DNA of 64,000 nucleotides from Chitinophaga varians (lineage in GTDB: Bacteria; Bacteroidota; Bacteroidia; Chitinophagales; Chitinophagaceae), in NCBI RefSeq assembly GCF_014529945.1, contig NZ_JACVFB010000002.1, positions 1,488,001-1,552,000 of the forward strand, given 5' to 3'. A program made the position numbers and the translations under genes. Numbering within the stretch: the first letter of the stretch is position 1; every line of letters starts with the position of its first letter. The notes below the pieces were generated by a model that was not told where the DNA came from, ran no database searches, and saw nothing but the letters and a program-made list of their open reading frames with translations. Of the stretch, positions 17,412 through 25,398 are shown piece after piece.

Positions 17412-17440
17412 TACGGTGATGATTTTTTATCTGAAATTTT

Positions 17441-17471
17441 TTTGGATATCATTGTAATATCCCTACCTTTG
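17441..17471 (+). promoter_or_regulatory. Promoter of tRNA-Pro copy 1
   Basis: Exact TTTG (17441-17444), 19-base spacer, TACCTTTG (17464-17471). Confidence 0.8.
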
Positions 17472-17522
17472 CACTCCACTAATCAGGAAACAAAGTACTG
17501 AAAAGTGGGTCCAAGGGGACTT

Positions 17523-17597
17523 CGGGGCGTAGCGTAGCCCGGTTATCGCGCCTGCTTTGGGAGCAGGAGGTCGCAAGTTCGAATCTTGCCGCCCCGA
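17523..17597 (+). tRNA. tRNA-Pro(TGG), copy 1
   Basis: A 75-base tRNA with acceptor arms CGGGGCG (17523-17529) and CGCCCCG (17590-17596), discriminator A17597, anticodon TGG in loop TTTGGGA between CCTGC and GCAGG, and T loop GTTCGAATC. It is identical to the copy at 48213-48287. CCA is not encoded. Confidence 0.97.
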
Positions 17598-17601
17598 CGG
17601 A

Positions 17602-17638
17602 AAAGAGGACAAGAGCAGAAATGCATCTTGTCCTCTTT
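17602..17638 (+). terminator. Terminator of tRNA-Pro copy 1
   Basis: 13-bp stem AAAGAGGACAAGA / TCTTGTCCTCTTT directly after the tRNA. Confidence 0.85.
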
Positions 17639-17665
17639 GTTTTTGGTGTCATTTGATACAGGCAG

Positions 17666-17830
17666 TCAGTACTTCAGTTGGATTATTAAATTCAGGTTGT
17701 AACCATGATCCTTTTTGACAATTTTCACTTCTTTATCTCCATAAATAGCGTGATAGTCTGTTCCTTCTGCTATGCTCATTTCTAAATCTTGCTCTTTGGA
17801 AGATACACGGGTATACACTACACATACTTA
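17666..17830 (-). pseudogene. Probable decayed gene, C-terminal remnant
   Basis: On the minus strand a clean protein-like tail can be read: ...VYTRVSSKEQDLEMSIAEG then TDYHAIYGDKEVKIVKKDHG and a stop at 17666. Going upstream, an in-frame TAA interrupts it near 17830, yet protein-like text continues in other frames (for example KPDAKYV, and further up SSGASSSLSGTFNVIVS). This is the pattern of a frameshifted, decaying gene. No family is recognised. It sits directly behind tRNA-Pro, a common insertion point for mobile DNA. Confidence 0.35.
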
Positions 17831-18086
17831 GCATCAGGTTTTTATTGTTTTTACCCGCTGGATATCCTCGCTTCAAATTACTTTTTTTATGACACGATAA
17901 CATTAAATGTTCCTGATAAGGAAGAACTGGCCCCACTGGAAAACAGCTACTGTATTTTATTTTACTTCACTTACAAACTATCGCTAAACGACCCTTACCC
18001 AAACCTTCCCAAGATAATACCCCATTCTTAAAATAAATTTATACATTGAATTTGGCTACTGACATACTGCTGTCACCCGACATGCA

Positions 18087-18094
18087 GACCTTTG
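18087..18094 (+). promoter_or_regulatory. Candidate -7 element GACCTTTG of the epoxide hydrolase
   Basis: One mismatch to TAnnTTTG, followed by TAT, 30 bases before ATG 18125. The same GACCTTTGTAT string precedes the genes at 56415 and 59530. Confidence 0.4.
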
Positions 18095-18124
18095 TATCAT
18101 ATCAAAAGAAAACCACTTAATACT

Positions 18125-19252
18125 ATGCAAAAGAAAACACCTTTCCGGATCAATGTATCACAAGAAGTGTTAGATGACCTACAGACACGGTTGGCCCAGA
18201 CACGCTGGACCGATGAACCGGACAATGCCGGATGGAATTATGGTATGAATCCCGCCTACTTACGGCAGTTGGTAGATTATTGGCAGCATAGTTATAACTG
18301 GCGGCAACAAGAGGAATTGTTAAACCAATTTCCCCACTACAGAGCGGAGATCGATGGCATCGGGATTCATTTTATCCATGTAAAAGGAAAAGGTACCGGC
18401 GCCCGGCCGCTGCTCCTCACCCATGAATGGCCTGACAGCTTTCAGCGGTTTTATAAAATTATTCCGTTATTAACGGAGGACGGCTCTTTTGACCTGATTA
18501 TACCATCCATGCCAGGCCACGGCTTTTCAGATCCTGTTACCTTGACGTCCTCTGAGACCGCCAGGCTATGGGGAAAGCTGATGACAGAGGTATTAGGTTA
18601 TTCGGACTTTTATGCCGGCGGCGACTATGCCGTGACAACATCCTTGGCCAACCAGTACCCTGATCTGGTAAAAGGCATTTTCCTGACAGATACCGGTTAC
18701 CCTAACGGAACTGAGGACTGGTCCTCATTTACCCCTGAAGAGCAGGCATTCGGACAACAGATACAACGCTGGTTCTTCGCTGAAGGCGCATTCAACATGA
18801 TCCAGTCCACCAAACCGCAAACACTCGGCTATGCGTTGAACGACAGTCCCGTAGGTCTTGCATCCTGGATACTGGAAAAATTCTATAGCTGGAGCGATAC
18901 CAAGGGAGATATGGAGAACAGCTTTTCCAAAGATGAGCTCCTGACCAACGTCATGATCTATTGGGTTACCGGAACGATCAACACATCTATCCGGAGATAC
19001 GCAGCCGATATGCATGCCATGTACGCCCAAGGATTCCCTGCCCCGGTACAACCCGTAAAAGCTCCTGCTGCCGTGGCCGTTTTCCCGGCAGACAGCGATA
19101 CCCCACGAGAATGGGCCGCAAGAAGAGTGAATCTTCAATTTTATAATAAAATGCCTAAAGGCGGTCGATTTGCTGCATTGGAAGTGCCCACATCATACGC
19201 CAGCTATTTACGGCAGGCCGTGGCAGCCTTAACAGAAACGTTGGTTAACTGA
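18125..19252 (+). CDS. Epoxide hydrolase (EHN domain, alpha/beta hydrolase)
   Basis: Hydrolyses epoxides to diols by an alpha/beta-hydrolase mechanism. The N-terminal EHN domain is clear (PFRINVSQEVLDDLQTRLAQ then TRWTDEPDNAGWNYGMN, YLRQLVDYWQHSYNWRQQE). The oxyanion-hole segment reads LLTHEWPDSFQRFYKII, where HGWPGSFxEF is usual, and the nucleophile Asp lies in YAGGDYAVTTSLA instead of the common GGDWG. The open frame starts from TTG 18092, inside the promoter element; ATG 18125 (MQKKTPFRINVS) is preferred. It lies between tRNA-Pro and a tRNA-Pro-like 3' end at 19303, so it may be mobile cargo. The His-Asp partners are expected in the last third but are not assigned with certainty. Confidence 0.9.
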   Translation: MQKKTPFRINVSQEVLDDLQTRLAQTRWTDEPDNAGWNYGMNPAYLRQLVDYWQHSYNWRQQEELLNQFPHYRAEIDGIGIHFIHVKGKGTGARPLLLTHEWPDSFQRFYKIIPLLTEDGSFDLIIPSMPGHGFSDPVTLTSSETARLWGKLMTEVLGYSDFYAGGDYAVTTSLANQYPDLVKGIFLTDTGYPNGTEDWSSFTPEEQAFGQQIQRWFFAEGAFNMIQSTKPQTLGYALNDSPVGLASWILEKFYSWSDTKGDMENSFSKDELLTNVMIYWVTGTINTSIRRYAADMHAMYAQGFPAPVQPVKAPAAVAVFPADSDTPREWAARRVNLQFYNKMPKGGRFAALEVPTSYASYLRQAVAALTETLVN

Positions 19253-19302
19253 TTCTATGGCGTTTTGAAATAGCGCTGTTTTGATCAAATCTTCTATAAA
19301 AT

Positions 19303-19330
19303 AGTTCGAAATTTGTCGCGTTTCCCCGAC
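19303..19330 (+). repeat. Degenerate copy of the tRNA-Pro 3' end (possible attachment-site remnant)
   Basis: AGTTCGAA (19303-19310) equals the T-loop of the tRNA-Pro at 17576-17583; ATTTGTCG matches the following TCTTGCCG at most positions; after a 5-base insertion CCCCGACGGAAAA (19324-19336) equals the acceptor end and first trailer bases at 17592-17604. As behind the real tRNAs, a terminator hairpin follows at once. No promoter or 5' half of a tRNA is convincing. It fits a direct repeat left by tRNA-targeted integration, or a dead tRNA gene. Confidence 0.45.
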
Positions 19331-19332
19331 GG

Positions 19333-19372
19333 AAAAAGAAAAGGATGGTATTTATACCATCCTTTTCTTTTT
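19333..19372 (+). terminator. Strong hairpin terminator
   Basis: 18-bp perfect stem (AAAAAGAAAAGGATGGTA against TACCATCCTTTTCTTTTT) with loop TTTA and a T run. It ends the epoxide hydrolase transcript. The remainder of 19253-19599 has no credible gene. Confidence 0.88.
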
Positions 19373-19599
19373 TTATTCGCACCTGTTTCTGTTCAGACCT
19401 GCAGGGAGTGTATACTCTTCCAGTTCCCTTCTTCAGCCTCCCATTGTCATCTTATCCATTTTCTTTACCAGGATACCCGTTATCTCCCCTTGAATTATCA
19501 CTGCCGGCCTGGTATCGCAACATTTTAACCCCTGATCTGCAACAAGTGAATACCCTTTTATCGCAGGATGGAAAGTAGCTTTGGTGGCTTAATGGAGTA

Positions 19600-20736
19600 A
19601 TGATAATGACAAGGTATTATAAGCCAGAACTGGATGTCCTTCGTTTTTGCGCATTTCTTTTTGTGTTTTTTACGCATAGAATGGATCTGGCACCAATCGA
19701 TCCGGCGGCATATTATTGGGGCTATCATCTTAGCCTGGTTGGTGTTTTCGGGGTTCCGCTTTTCTTTTTTCTTAGCGCTTTTTTAATTACAGCATTGCTT
19801 ACGAAAGAGCTGGAGTTAATGGGGACCATTAACGTTAAATCATTTTATATACGACGAATACTACGTATTTGGCCATTGTATTTCACTTTCTTTTTTGGAA
19901 TGGTGCTGGTCACACAGTTTTCGGATAAGTTTGGACAAATTTCTTCCGGGACCCAGCTGGCATTTAGTTTGTTTTCCGGCAACTGGTATATTACATTTAA
20001 TGGGTGGCTGGGGTCTTATCCTATTAATCCGCTTTGGAGTATTTCTGTCGAAGAACAACTATACATTTTGCTTCCGCTGGTTATTTTTTTTACAGGCAAA
20101 CGGGGGTTGCTCATTTTTTCCTATCTGGCGCTGTTCCTGGCGTATGCAACTGTCATCTATTACGCACAAAGGCCTACGGAGGGCTTTAGCGGTGAATGGA
20201 CAAATAGCTTTGTGCAATTTCAATTCTTTGCAGCAGGTATCCTCTTTTCCCTTTACCTGAAGGGGGCGCCGCCCAAGTGGCCTGTCATGGCACGAATGGC
20301 AATGTTCATAGCGGCGGTAGTTTGTTGGTTGCTTGCATCGATTGTTTGTGAAGTACATGCCGACGCTCCACATCTTTCAGTAATCTGGCAGGCAGTTAGT
20401 GGTTGGGGACTGATTCTTACAGGGGTGATCCTTTTCTTTTTGTCTTTTTATGGCGCCGGAGAAAAGTTTATGCCATGGACTTTGGCCTACCTCGGCCGTA
20501 TATCTTATGGTATGTATGTTTTCCATATCACGGTGTTCTGGTTTGTTTACCAAATATATAGGAAGGAATTGGAGGCTCTCAGTAAATGGATGGACGTGTA
20601 TGAATGGCGAAACGATGTGGGTTTTATAATTGCTTTCGTTATAACGGTAATGATCGCTGTGCTGTCATATCATTTTTTTGAAAAGCCATTCTTGCGGCTT
20701 AAAAGAAGGTTTACGTTAATTCTCTCGAGAGATTAA
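19600..20736 (+). CDS. Membrane acyltransferase (acyltransferase 3 / OafA family)
   Basis: Multi-pass inner-membrane enzyme that O-acylates surface sugars or lipids. The N terminus has YKPELDVLRFCAFLFVFFTHR, the family signature (L-D-x-L-R then conserved His). About ten hydrophobic segments follow, with FYIRRILRIWPLYF and WSISVEEQLYILLPL, the conserved R-R-x-x-R-I-x-P and S-x-E-x-Q-F/L motifs. 378 residues is typical. ATG 19600 and 19606 are both possible starts. It stands alone; its acceptor cannot be inferred. Confidence 0.94.
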   Translation: MIMTRYYKPELDVLRFCAFLFVFFTHRMDLAPIDPAAYYWGYHLSLVGVFGVPLFFFLSAFLITALLTKELELMGTINVKSFYIRRILRIWPLYFTFFFGMVLVTQFSDKFGQISSGTQLAFSLFSGNWYITFNGWLGSYPINPLWSISVEEQLYILLPLVIFFTGKRGLLIFSYLALFLAYATVIYYAQRPTEGFSGEWTNSFVQFQFFAAGILFSLYLKGAPPKWPVMARMAMFIAAVVCWLLASIVCEVHADAPHLSVIWQAVSGWGLILTGVILFFLSFYGAGEKFMPWTLAYLGRISYGMYVFHITVFWFVYQIYRKELEALSKWMDVYEWRNDVGFIIAFVITVMIAVLSYHFFEKPFLRLKRRFTLILSRD

Positions 20737-20868
20737 CTACCGGTTGTTTCACAGTGGACTGAATGGCGGCAGACTGGGTTGGATTACCCATCCTTACCCG
20801 GGTTACGGTTTGCCGTAAATTATTTAATCCCGGAAATTTCATTTTGCAGGTCATCTAAAATATGATTT

Positions 20869-21150
20869 ATGACCAGATATCAAGTTACCTGCATCAACAA
20901 ACGTGGTAATCACTACGACACACATGAGAGAATATCCCACATTGGAGGGGTGAGCAACGGAAACCGTTGGAAACTGACAGAGGCAGAAGCAATCCAGTCA
21001 ATCGAAAAGCGGACCAACGAGTTTTATGTCAATGTCAATGGCCGGCCTGTAGATGTTATTGTTGCACTACATAACAACCGAAAATATCTCAAAACAACAG
21101 CCGACGGACACATGTCTAATAATTTATTGAATCTGCCGGAGTGCCCGTAA
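20869..21150 (+). CDS. DUF3892 family protein
   Basis: Small 93-residue protein matching the DUF3892 pattern: a first strand YQVTCINKRG, then ISHIGGVSNGNRWKLTEAEA and a Lys-rich end with VIVALHNNRKYLKTTADG. The family is widespread, found in bacteria of many phyla, and has no established function. It is followed by a hairpin terminator, and the next gene is convergent. Confidence 0.85.
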   Translation: MTRYQVTCINKRGNHYDTHERISHIGGVSNGNRWKLTEAEAIQSIEKRTNEFYVNVNGRPVDVIVALHNNRKYLKTTADGHMSNNLLNLPECP

Positions 21151-21161
21151 AAAAAAATTGT

Positions 21162-21186
21162 AAGCCCGCTTGTAAGAGCGGGTTTT
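21162..21186 (+). terminator. Terminator of the DUF3892 gene
   Basis: Stem AAGCCCGCT / AGCGGGTTT, loop TGTAAG, and a T run, 12 bases after the stop codon. Confidence 0.8.
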
Positions 21187-21204
21187 TAATTCGACATAAG
21201 GATC

Positions 21205-21918
21205 TCAGCAAATCAACAACAACCTGCTTTCCCCTGGATTTTCTTCCGGTGCACGATGAAGACAGGGAAGGACCTGGCTTTCCGGATGATCAACCGCCAG
21301 CCTCCATAAGTTGCCAAGGCCCAGGCGTATGGGATGTGCATCCGGTTTAGCCTGATAGTGCAGATCAAAGCAATGTTCACTTAAAAATGCTTCAAAGCCT
21401 TCCTCTGCGCCATCATATAATTTTCGAAGTTCAGCACGGATTTCCGGAATAAGTACTTTCTGTTCGCCTTGTGCATTGGGCAATATTTCGCTCGATGCGC
21501 CGTAGTAGGTGCATAAAAAGGTATTGGTGGGTATGGGAGAACGATCTACGTGAAAAGAATAAACATCAGTGGGAAAAAACGGGTAGCTATCGTCGCGGTC
21601 ATAGTGGGTGATCACATTCAGGACGGGCGAGGCGCCATGATCTTCCAATGTCTTCAGGTCATTTAAAAGAATATCACGGGCCAGTTCCCCTTGTTCACTC
21701 AACTGAAGTGCACGAAGTTCCGCCTGATCAATGACCGTTATATTTCCGCTTAGCGCTACCTTTTTTACAATCTCGGAGAAATCGCCTGTTAGTTCACGGG
21801 ACCAGCACATTGCGTTCACATTGCCATTAAATGGCGTAGCAACAAGGTCCTGAAAATTGGTGACACAGCGAATTTGATTCTCTGCATGAGATAAATCTAT
21901 CATAATATCATTTGACAA
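21205..21918 (-). CDS. DUF1826-like protein with oxygenase-type motifs
   Basis: 237 residues, cytoplasmic by appearance. The central FHVDRSPIPTNTFLCTYYG (about 127-145) and the late CLHRAPEENPGESRLLLI resemble the H-x-D ... H ... R arrangement of 2-oxoglutarate/Fe(II) oxygenases and the conserved core of DUF1826 proteins. This is a motif-level resemblance; no substrate can be named. It is followed at 76 bases upstream by a DUF4242 gene on the same strand, so the two may be co-transcribed, with DUF4242 first. Confidence 0.7.
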   Translation of the reverse strand: MSNDIMIDLSHAENQIRCVTNFQDLVATPFNGNVNAMCWSRELTGDFSEIVKKVALSGNITVIDQAELRALQLSEQGELARDILLNDLKTLEDHGASPVLNVITHYDRDDSYPFFPTDVYSFHVDRSPIPTNTFLCTYYGASSEILPNAQGEQKVLIPEIRAELRKLYDGAEEGFEAFLSEHCFDLHYQAKPDAHPIRLGLGNLWRLAVDHPESQVLPCLHRAPEENPGESRLLLIC

Positions 21919-21994
21919 CGAGGTACGGGAATAATAGCCGGTAAATATCGCTATTTACCGGGACACTGAAGCGATTTAAAAATGTCTGTATGTC

Positions 21995-22267
21995 TTACTC
22001 CGCCGTGGTAGGATCAATAATGGTAACTACCTCATTGATGGAGTTGGCCGGAAAACCTCCTTTATTTGCGTGCTCACGGACCATTTCTTCATTAGGGGCG
22101 ATATAAACACAATAGATTTTATCGCCGGTCACGTAACTATGTACCCATTGAATCTCCGGTCCCATATTTCTCAGGACGCCGCAGGAGGTTTGGGAAATTG
22201 CTTTCAGTTGGTCTCCTGATAATTTACCGGCACCAGGGATCTCGCGTTCGATAACATACTTAGGCAT
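21995..22267 (-). CDS. DUF4242 family protein (SCO4226-like)
   Basis: 90-residue protein with the family start MPKYVIEREIPGAGKL and the core WVHSYVTGDKIYCVYIAPNEEMVREHA, ending in VVTIIDPTTAE. DUF4242 proteins form small ferredoxin-like folds; one relative (SCO4226) binds nickel, which does not prove the same here. ATG 22267 gives a normal start. Located upstream of the DUF1826-like gene on the same strand. Confidence 0.88.
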   Translation of the reverse strand: MPKYVIEREIPGAGKLSGDQLKAISQTSCGVLRNMGPEIQWVHSYVTGDKIYCVYIAPNEEMVREHANKGGFPANSINEVVTIIDPTTAE

Positions 22268-22446
22268 AATGTAAGGTTTTAATTTTTAAACATGACAGTC
22301 AAACCTTGTTTGTAGTTGGGGCTTTAACAGGTTCTGGCTTTGGGTAGACAGCCAATGGGGATTGGAAAATATATAACCTAAAGTTAAGTAATTATTTCAA
22401 AAGAAATCCGGGATGGTCACGGGGAAATGCCGCCGGTACAAGTGCG

Positions 22447-22483
22447 AAAAGGAGCTTCCGGCATTTTACCAGGAGCTCCTTTT
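22447..22483 (-). terminator. Terminator of the VOC gene
   Basis: 10-bp stem AAAAGGAGCT / AGCTCCTTTT with a 17-base loop that can pair further, 20 bases beyond the stop codon of the minus-strand gene at 22503. Confidence 0.65.
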
Positions 22484-22502
22484 GATGAGTACAGTAGGGG
22501 TA

Positions 22503-22913
22503 TTACGCGGCTGTTTCTGTCCTTTTCTTTGCGTCTGAAGTCACAGGCGTAAAAAAGTTGATCAGGTTGCCGTCCGGGTCCCGGAATAACAATGACCGGT
22601 TTCCCCAGGGCATGGTGGTGGGTTTTTGTACCACTACATCCTGCAGGAACGCAGCTAATGCTTCGTAGCTTTTGTCGACGTCCTCTACCCTGAACTCAAT
22701 GATAACAGCGCGATTGGTGGCGACTTTTGCCACCTCGTCTCCTCCGAAAAATGCGAGCGTCCTGGTGCTTCCGATAGCAAGAGCGGCTAAAGGGGTACGC
22801 AGTTCAGCGAAATCATCGGTGTACCAGGTCATGGGCGTTCCGGTAATATGTTCATAAAACTGCACGAGGCGTTTGATGTCAGCGGTGATAATTCTGGCCG
22901 AAGAAAAATTCAT
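22503..22913 (-). CDS. VOC (glyoxalase/bleomycin-resistance) family protein
   Basis: Single-domain metal-binding fold of two beta-alpha-beta-beta-beta units. MNFSSARIITADIKRLVQFYEHITG opens the first unit; the second ends with NRSLLFRDPDGNLINFFTPV, the classic D-P-D-G-N-x-I-x-F signature. 136 residues is normal. Candidate roles are dioxygenase, glyoxalase-type isomerase or resistance protein; nothing decides between them. It is a single gene with its own terminator. Confidence 0.92.
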   Translation of the reverse strand: MNFSSARIITADIKRLVQFYEHITGTPMTWYTDDFAELRTPLAALAIGSTRTLAFFGGDEVAKVATNRAVIIEFRVEDVDKSYEALAAFLQDVVVQKPTTMPWGNRSLLFRDPDGNLINFFTPVTSDAKKRTETAA

Positions 22914-22987
22914 TATAAAATGTTTTTAGTACGGCAAAGAAAGATACCGGTAGTGACAACCTTATGTCAGCAGGGGTAGACATTTTT

Positions 22988-23449
22988 TTATTGCTGAGAC
23001 TGCATTCCGTCAATATTTACAATGGTGGCCTGCCTGGCGATCTCCCGCCACCCGGCTTTGGTTTTCATCCAGACATCGGTATACTGCCTCGTTACCTTTT
23101 TGCCTGCATATTCGGTGGCTTTCTCCGGGGTGACTATTTCCCTGCCCATGGCGATGGCAACGTTATCTACAATGGTGACCCGCTCTGTTATTCTTTCGAA
23201 TGTGGTATAATCTATTTTGCCGGCCCGTATAAAACCCAATATTTGCGGCAACGTCACAATCTGGCCATAGGGATTGTTAACAACGAAATCCTTCGACCAG
23301 AGCTTTAGCAGCGTAACGGTGTCGGCTTGTTGTATGGCCGCCACTTCCTGTTGCTCCAGCCGCCTGATTTCCTTTTCGTCGCTGGACTGGCCATAGGAAA
23401 ATAAATGTATCAAAAGGAGAATAGGAAGGATCCATAATGTCTTAGTCAT
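22988..23449 (-). CDS. Secreted NTF2-like (SnoaL/DUF4440) protein
   Basis: 153 residues with a signal peptide (LWILPILLLIHLFSYGQS). The mature part starts with a helix rich in E, R and Q and shows the NTF2-like pattern: VAAIQQADTVTLLKLWSKDFVVNNPYG, then YTDVWMKTKAGWREIARQAT near the end. Such small barrels bind ligands or act as simple enzymes; no activity can be given. It is divergent from the HxlR regulator at 23607, and the shared intergenic region carries palindromes, so it is a likely target of that regulator. Confidence 0.87.
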   Translation of the reverse strand: MTKTLWILPILLLIHLFSYGQSSDEKEIRRLEQQEVAAIQQADTVTLLKLWSKDFVVNNPYGQIVTLPQILGFIRAGKIDYTTFERITERVTIVDNVAIAMGREIVTPEKATEYAGKKVTRQYTDVWMKTKAGWREIARQATIVNIDGMQSQQ

Positions 23450-23567
23450 GGTAATTGATTTTGATTTTCAATTGATTCTGTATAAGGGGTTTTTTAGCTG
23501 CTGTTTATGGGGCTGTTGCACTGTAAAGAAACTACATATTCCTGTTCGTTAGATGAAATAAACCTTC

Positions 23568-23592
23568 AGGTAATTAACTTACCTTAGGGTAA
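23568..23592. promoter_or_regulatory. Candidate HxlR operator (overlapping palindromes)
   Basis: AGGTAA-ttaac-TTACCT (23568-23584) overlaps TTACC-ttag-GGTAA (23579-23592). The double dyad lies 15 bases before the HxlR start in the gap between divergent genes, the usual place for autoregulation. Confidence 0.6.
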
Positions 23593-23606
23593 TTAAAGGA
23601 TATAAC

Positions 23607-24017
23607 ATGGCTTCAAAGGAAACGTTGGCCGGTTGTCCGGTACAACATGCGCTTCAGTACATTGGTGGAAAATGGCAAATGGGTATCCTCTGGCAGCTGC
23701 GGAAGGGAGCCCTGCGTTTTAATACCCTAAAAGATGCCTTGCCCAACCTGAGTGAAAAGGTGTTAACGGAAAACCTTAAATTTTTTGAAGAGAAAGGGAT
23801 CGTGTCGAAACAGTCTTTTCTCTCTGTTCCGCCGAAAGTGGAATATAGGCTGACGGCAGACGGTCAGGACCTGATTCCTGTTATTGAAAAAATTATCCAT
23901 TGGGGGTATGCACATTTGCAGGAGGAGAAAGTAAAAAAGGATACCTTGTTTACACCATCGGTAGTCATGAATGAGCTGCAGCAGGAATATAATACTGTGG
24001 AGAAGGCGGCAGGATAA
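23607..24017 (+). CDS. HxlR family transcriptional regulator
   Basis: 136-residue winged-helix protein. It has the family opening CPVQHALQYIGGKWQMGIL with a conserved Cys at residue 10, the site used by redox-sensing members such as YodB. The HTH covers LRFNTLKDALPNLSEKVLTENLKFFEE and the wing SVPPKVEYRLTADGQDL. ATG 23607 is supported by the operator placed just upstream. Divergent from the secreted NTF2-like gene and upstream of a DoxX-like membrane gene, both possible targets. Confidence 0.94.
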   Translation: MASKETLAGCPVQHALQYIGGKWQMGILWQLRKGALRFNTLKDALPNLSEKVLTENLKFFEEKGIVSKQSFLSVPPKVEYRLTADGQDLIPVIEKIIHWGYAHLQEEKVKKDTLFTPSVVMNELQQEYNTVEKAAG

Positions 24018-24084
24018 ACTATGGAAAATGCATTTTTAGGCATCTTGTATCGGTGATCAAACTTATCAACCAACATACCGTTGC

Positions 24085-25140
24085 ATGCAACAGATTTCTT
24101 TCCCCAAAAAATTCATTACCTGTGCGCTGGCCGGATTGGTCATTGGAGCGACTACCCTGCGTATAAGCTTTACTTTTTTTAGAGCATGGCTGCCTGTCAG
24201 GATGATGACGATCATTCCCTCCTTATTACTGCTGACTGCGATTATTTATGCTGTTATCTGGAGCGTCAGAAAAACGAATAATCCGGCTACGCTGGCTTTC
24301 TGGCAGGGACTTCTACGTTATGGTGTTGCCTTTGACCTGGCCACTTTTGGATGGGAAAAGCTCTTTCATTTTCAGTTTGTCGTATCACGAAGTAAGCTGG
24401 ATCTGCCTTACAGTAGTTTTTCATCTCAGGACCTGTTCTGGACTTTTTTCAGCCACTCTTACCCGATGGGCTGTATTATTGCCGGGTGCCAGATAGCAGG
24501 TGCTATGCTGCTGCTGTTCAGGAGAACGAGGCTGGTCGGTGCTTTTGTGCTGTTGCCGGTACTGGCCAATATCCTGCTGATGGATATTTTTTATCAAATC
24601 GGTATCACAGTGGTTATTCACGCTTCCATCATGATGGCTGGCGTTTTGTATTTCCTGTTCATAGAGTTTGACCGGTTGAAGGAGTTCTTTTTCGCCGCAA
24701 AAGATCAGTTGCCTTCGTTGCCTCTTTCCCGGTATATAAAAATGGCGGTCCGCCTTTCTGTTATTTATATACCCCTGCTGCAAATAGCGATGCGGGAAAA
24801 GCCGGACCGGGATCCCCTGCTGATGGGTAAATATGACGTGAAACAGATAACGATCAATCAGCAGCAGCGCAGTCGTACCAGTTGCGAGGATAGTATACTT
24901 ACCCGGGTGTATTTTGATATTAAGAATGGATGTGTCTTTGAATTTAATACCGTACAAAGAAGATGGTACGGGGTTTATAAGAAGAAGGGTAGCCAGGTGG
25001 AAATAAAATGGTATGCACCAACGGGAAAACCTGTCTTTACGGGTGCCTTATCCTCACTTGATGCTTCCGGAAAGGTAACGTTGACCGGAGTACTGGGAGC
25101 TGATTCCATGAAAATGATACTGGCTAAAACAAATAACTGA
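24085..25140 (+). CDS. DoxX-like integral membrane protein with C-terminal soluble domain
   Basis: 351 residues. About seven hydrophobic segments cover residues 8-230, including FWTFFSHSYPMGCIIAGCQIAGAM and a DoxX-like LVGAFVLLPVLANILLMDIFY stretch. The last ~110 residues are soluble and strand-rich (CVFEFNTVQRRWYGVYKKK, VTLTGVLGADSMKMIL), as in a small beta domain. DoxX-type proteins are often placed beside HxlR regulators and connected with redox stress. It starts 67 bases after the HxlR gene on the same strand. Exact function unknown. Confidence 0.75.
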   Translation: MQQISFPKKFITCALAGLVIGATTLRISFTFFRAWLPVRMMTIIPSLLLLTAIIYAVIWSVRKTNNPATLAFWQGLLRYGVAFDLATFGWEKLFHFQFVVSRSKLDLPYSSFSSQDLFWTFFSHSYPMGCIIAGCQIAGAMLLLFRRTRLVGAFVLLPVLANILLMDIFYQIGITVVIHASIMMAGVLYFLFIEFDRLKEFFFAAKDQLPSLPLSRYIKMAVRLSVIYIPLLQIAMREKPDRDPLLMGKYDVKQITINQQQRSRTSCEDSILTRVYFDIKNGCVFEFNTVQRRWYGVYKKKGSQVEIKWYAPTGKPVFTGALSSLDASGKVTLTGVLGADSMKMILAKTNN

Positions 25141-25266
25141 AGCCCGGATAATAAGAGAGCACATCCGCGGTGCTTCCCATCTGAATTGCGTTTTCGGGAA
25201 TAGACCAGGTTTTAAAACACGCCATTGGTTTTAGAAAGAAGGGTGTTAAACTTGTCTGGGTGATTT

Positions 25267-25296
25267 TTTGTCTCTCATGGAAGAATTATAAAGTTG
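25267..25296 (+). promoter_or_regulatory. Candidate promoter of the lipase gene
   Basis: TTTG (25267-25270), 18 bases, TAAAGTTG (25289-25296), one mismatch from the consensus. A palindrome ATCCC-taata-GGGAT lies between it and the gene at 25325-25339. Confidence 0.4.
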
Positions 25297-25398
25297 GAAA
25301 AATTAAAAATTGTACTAAATTAGGATCCCTAATAGGGATGCAGTGAATTTTATTCCCCTCAATAATCATTCAATTTTTCACCCTCAAACCATTATTCC

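Noticed and set aside
19342-19365. AAGGATGGTA / TACCATCCTT similar to the inverted repeats around the small secreted proteins
   Set aside because: Similarity is limited to GGATGGT and it forms a simple terminator hairpin with no gene between the arms.
19313-19578. Overlapping short frames between the epoxide hydrolase and acyltransferase genes
   Set aside because: They begin inside the terminator hairpin and have no protein-like pattern.
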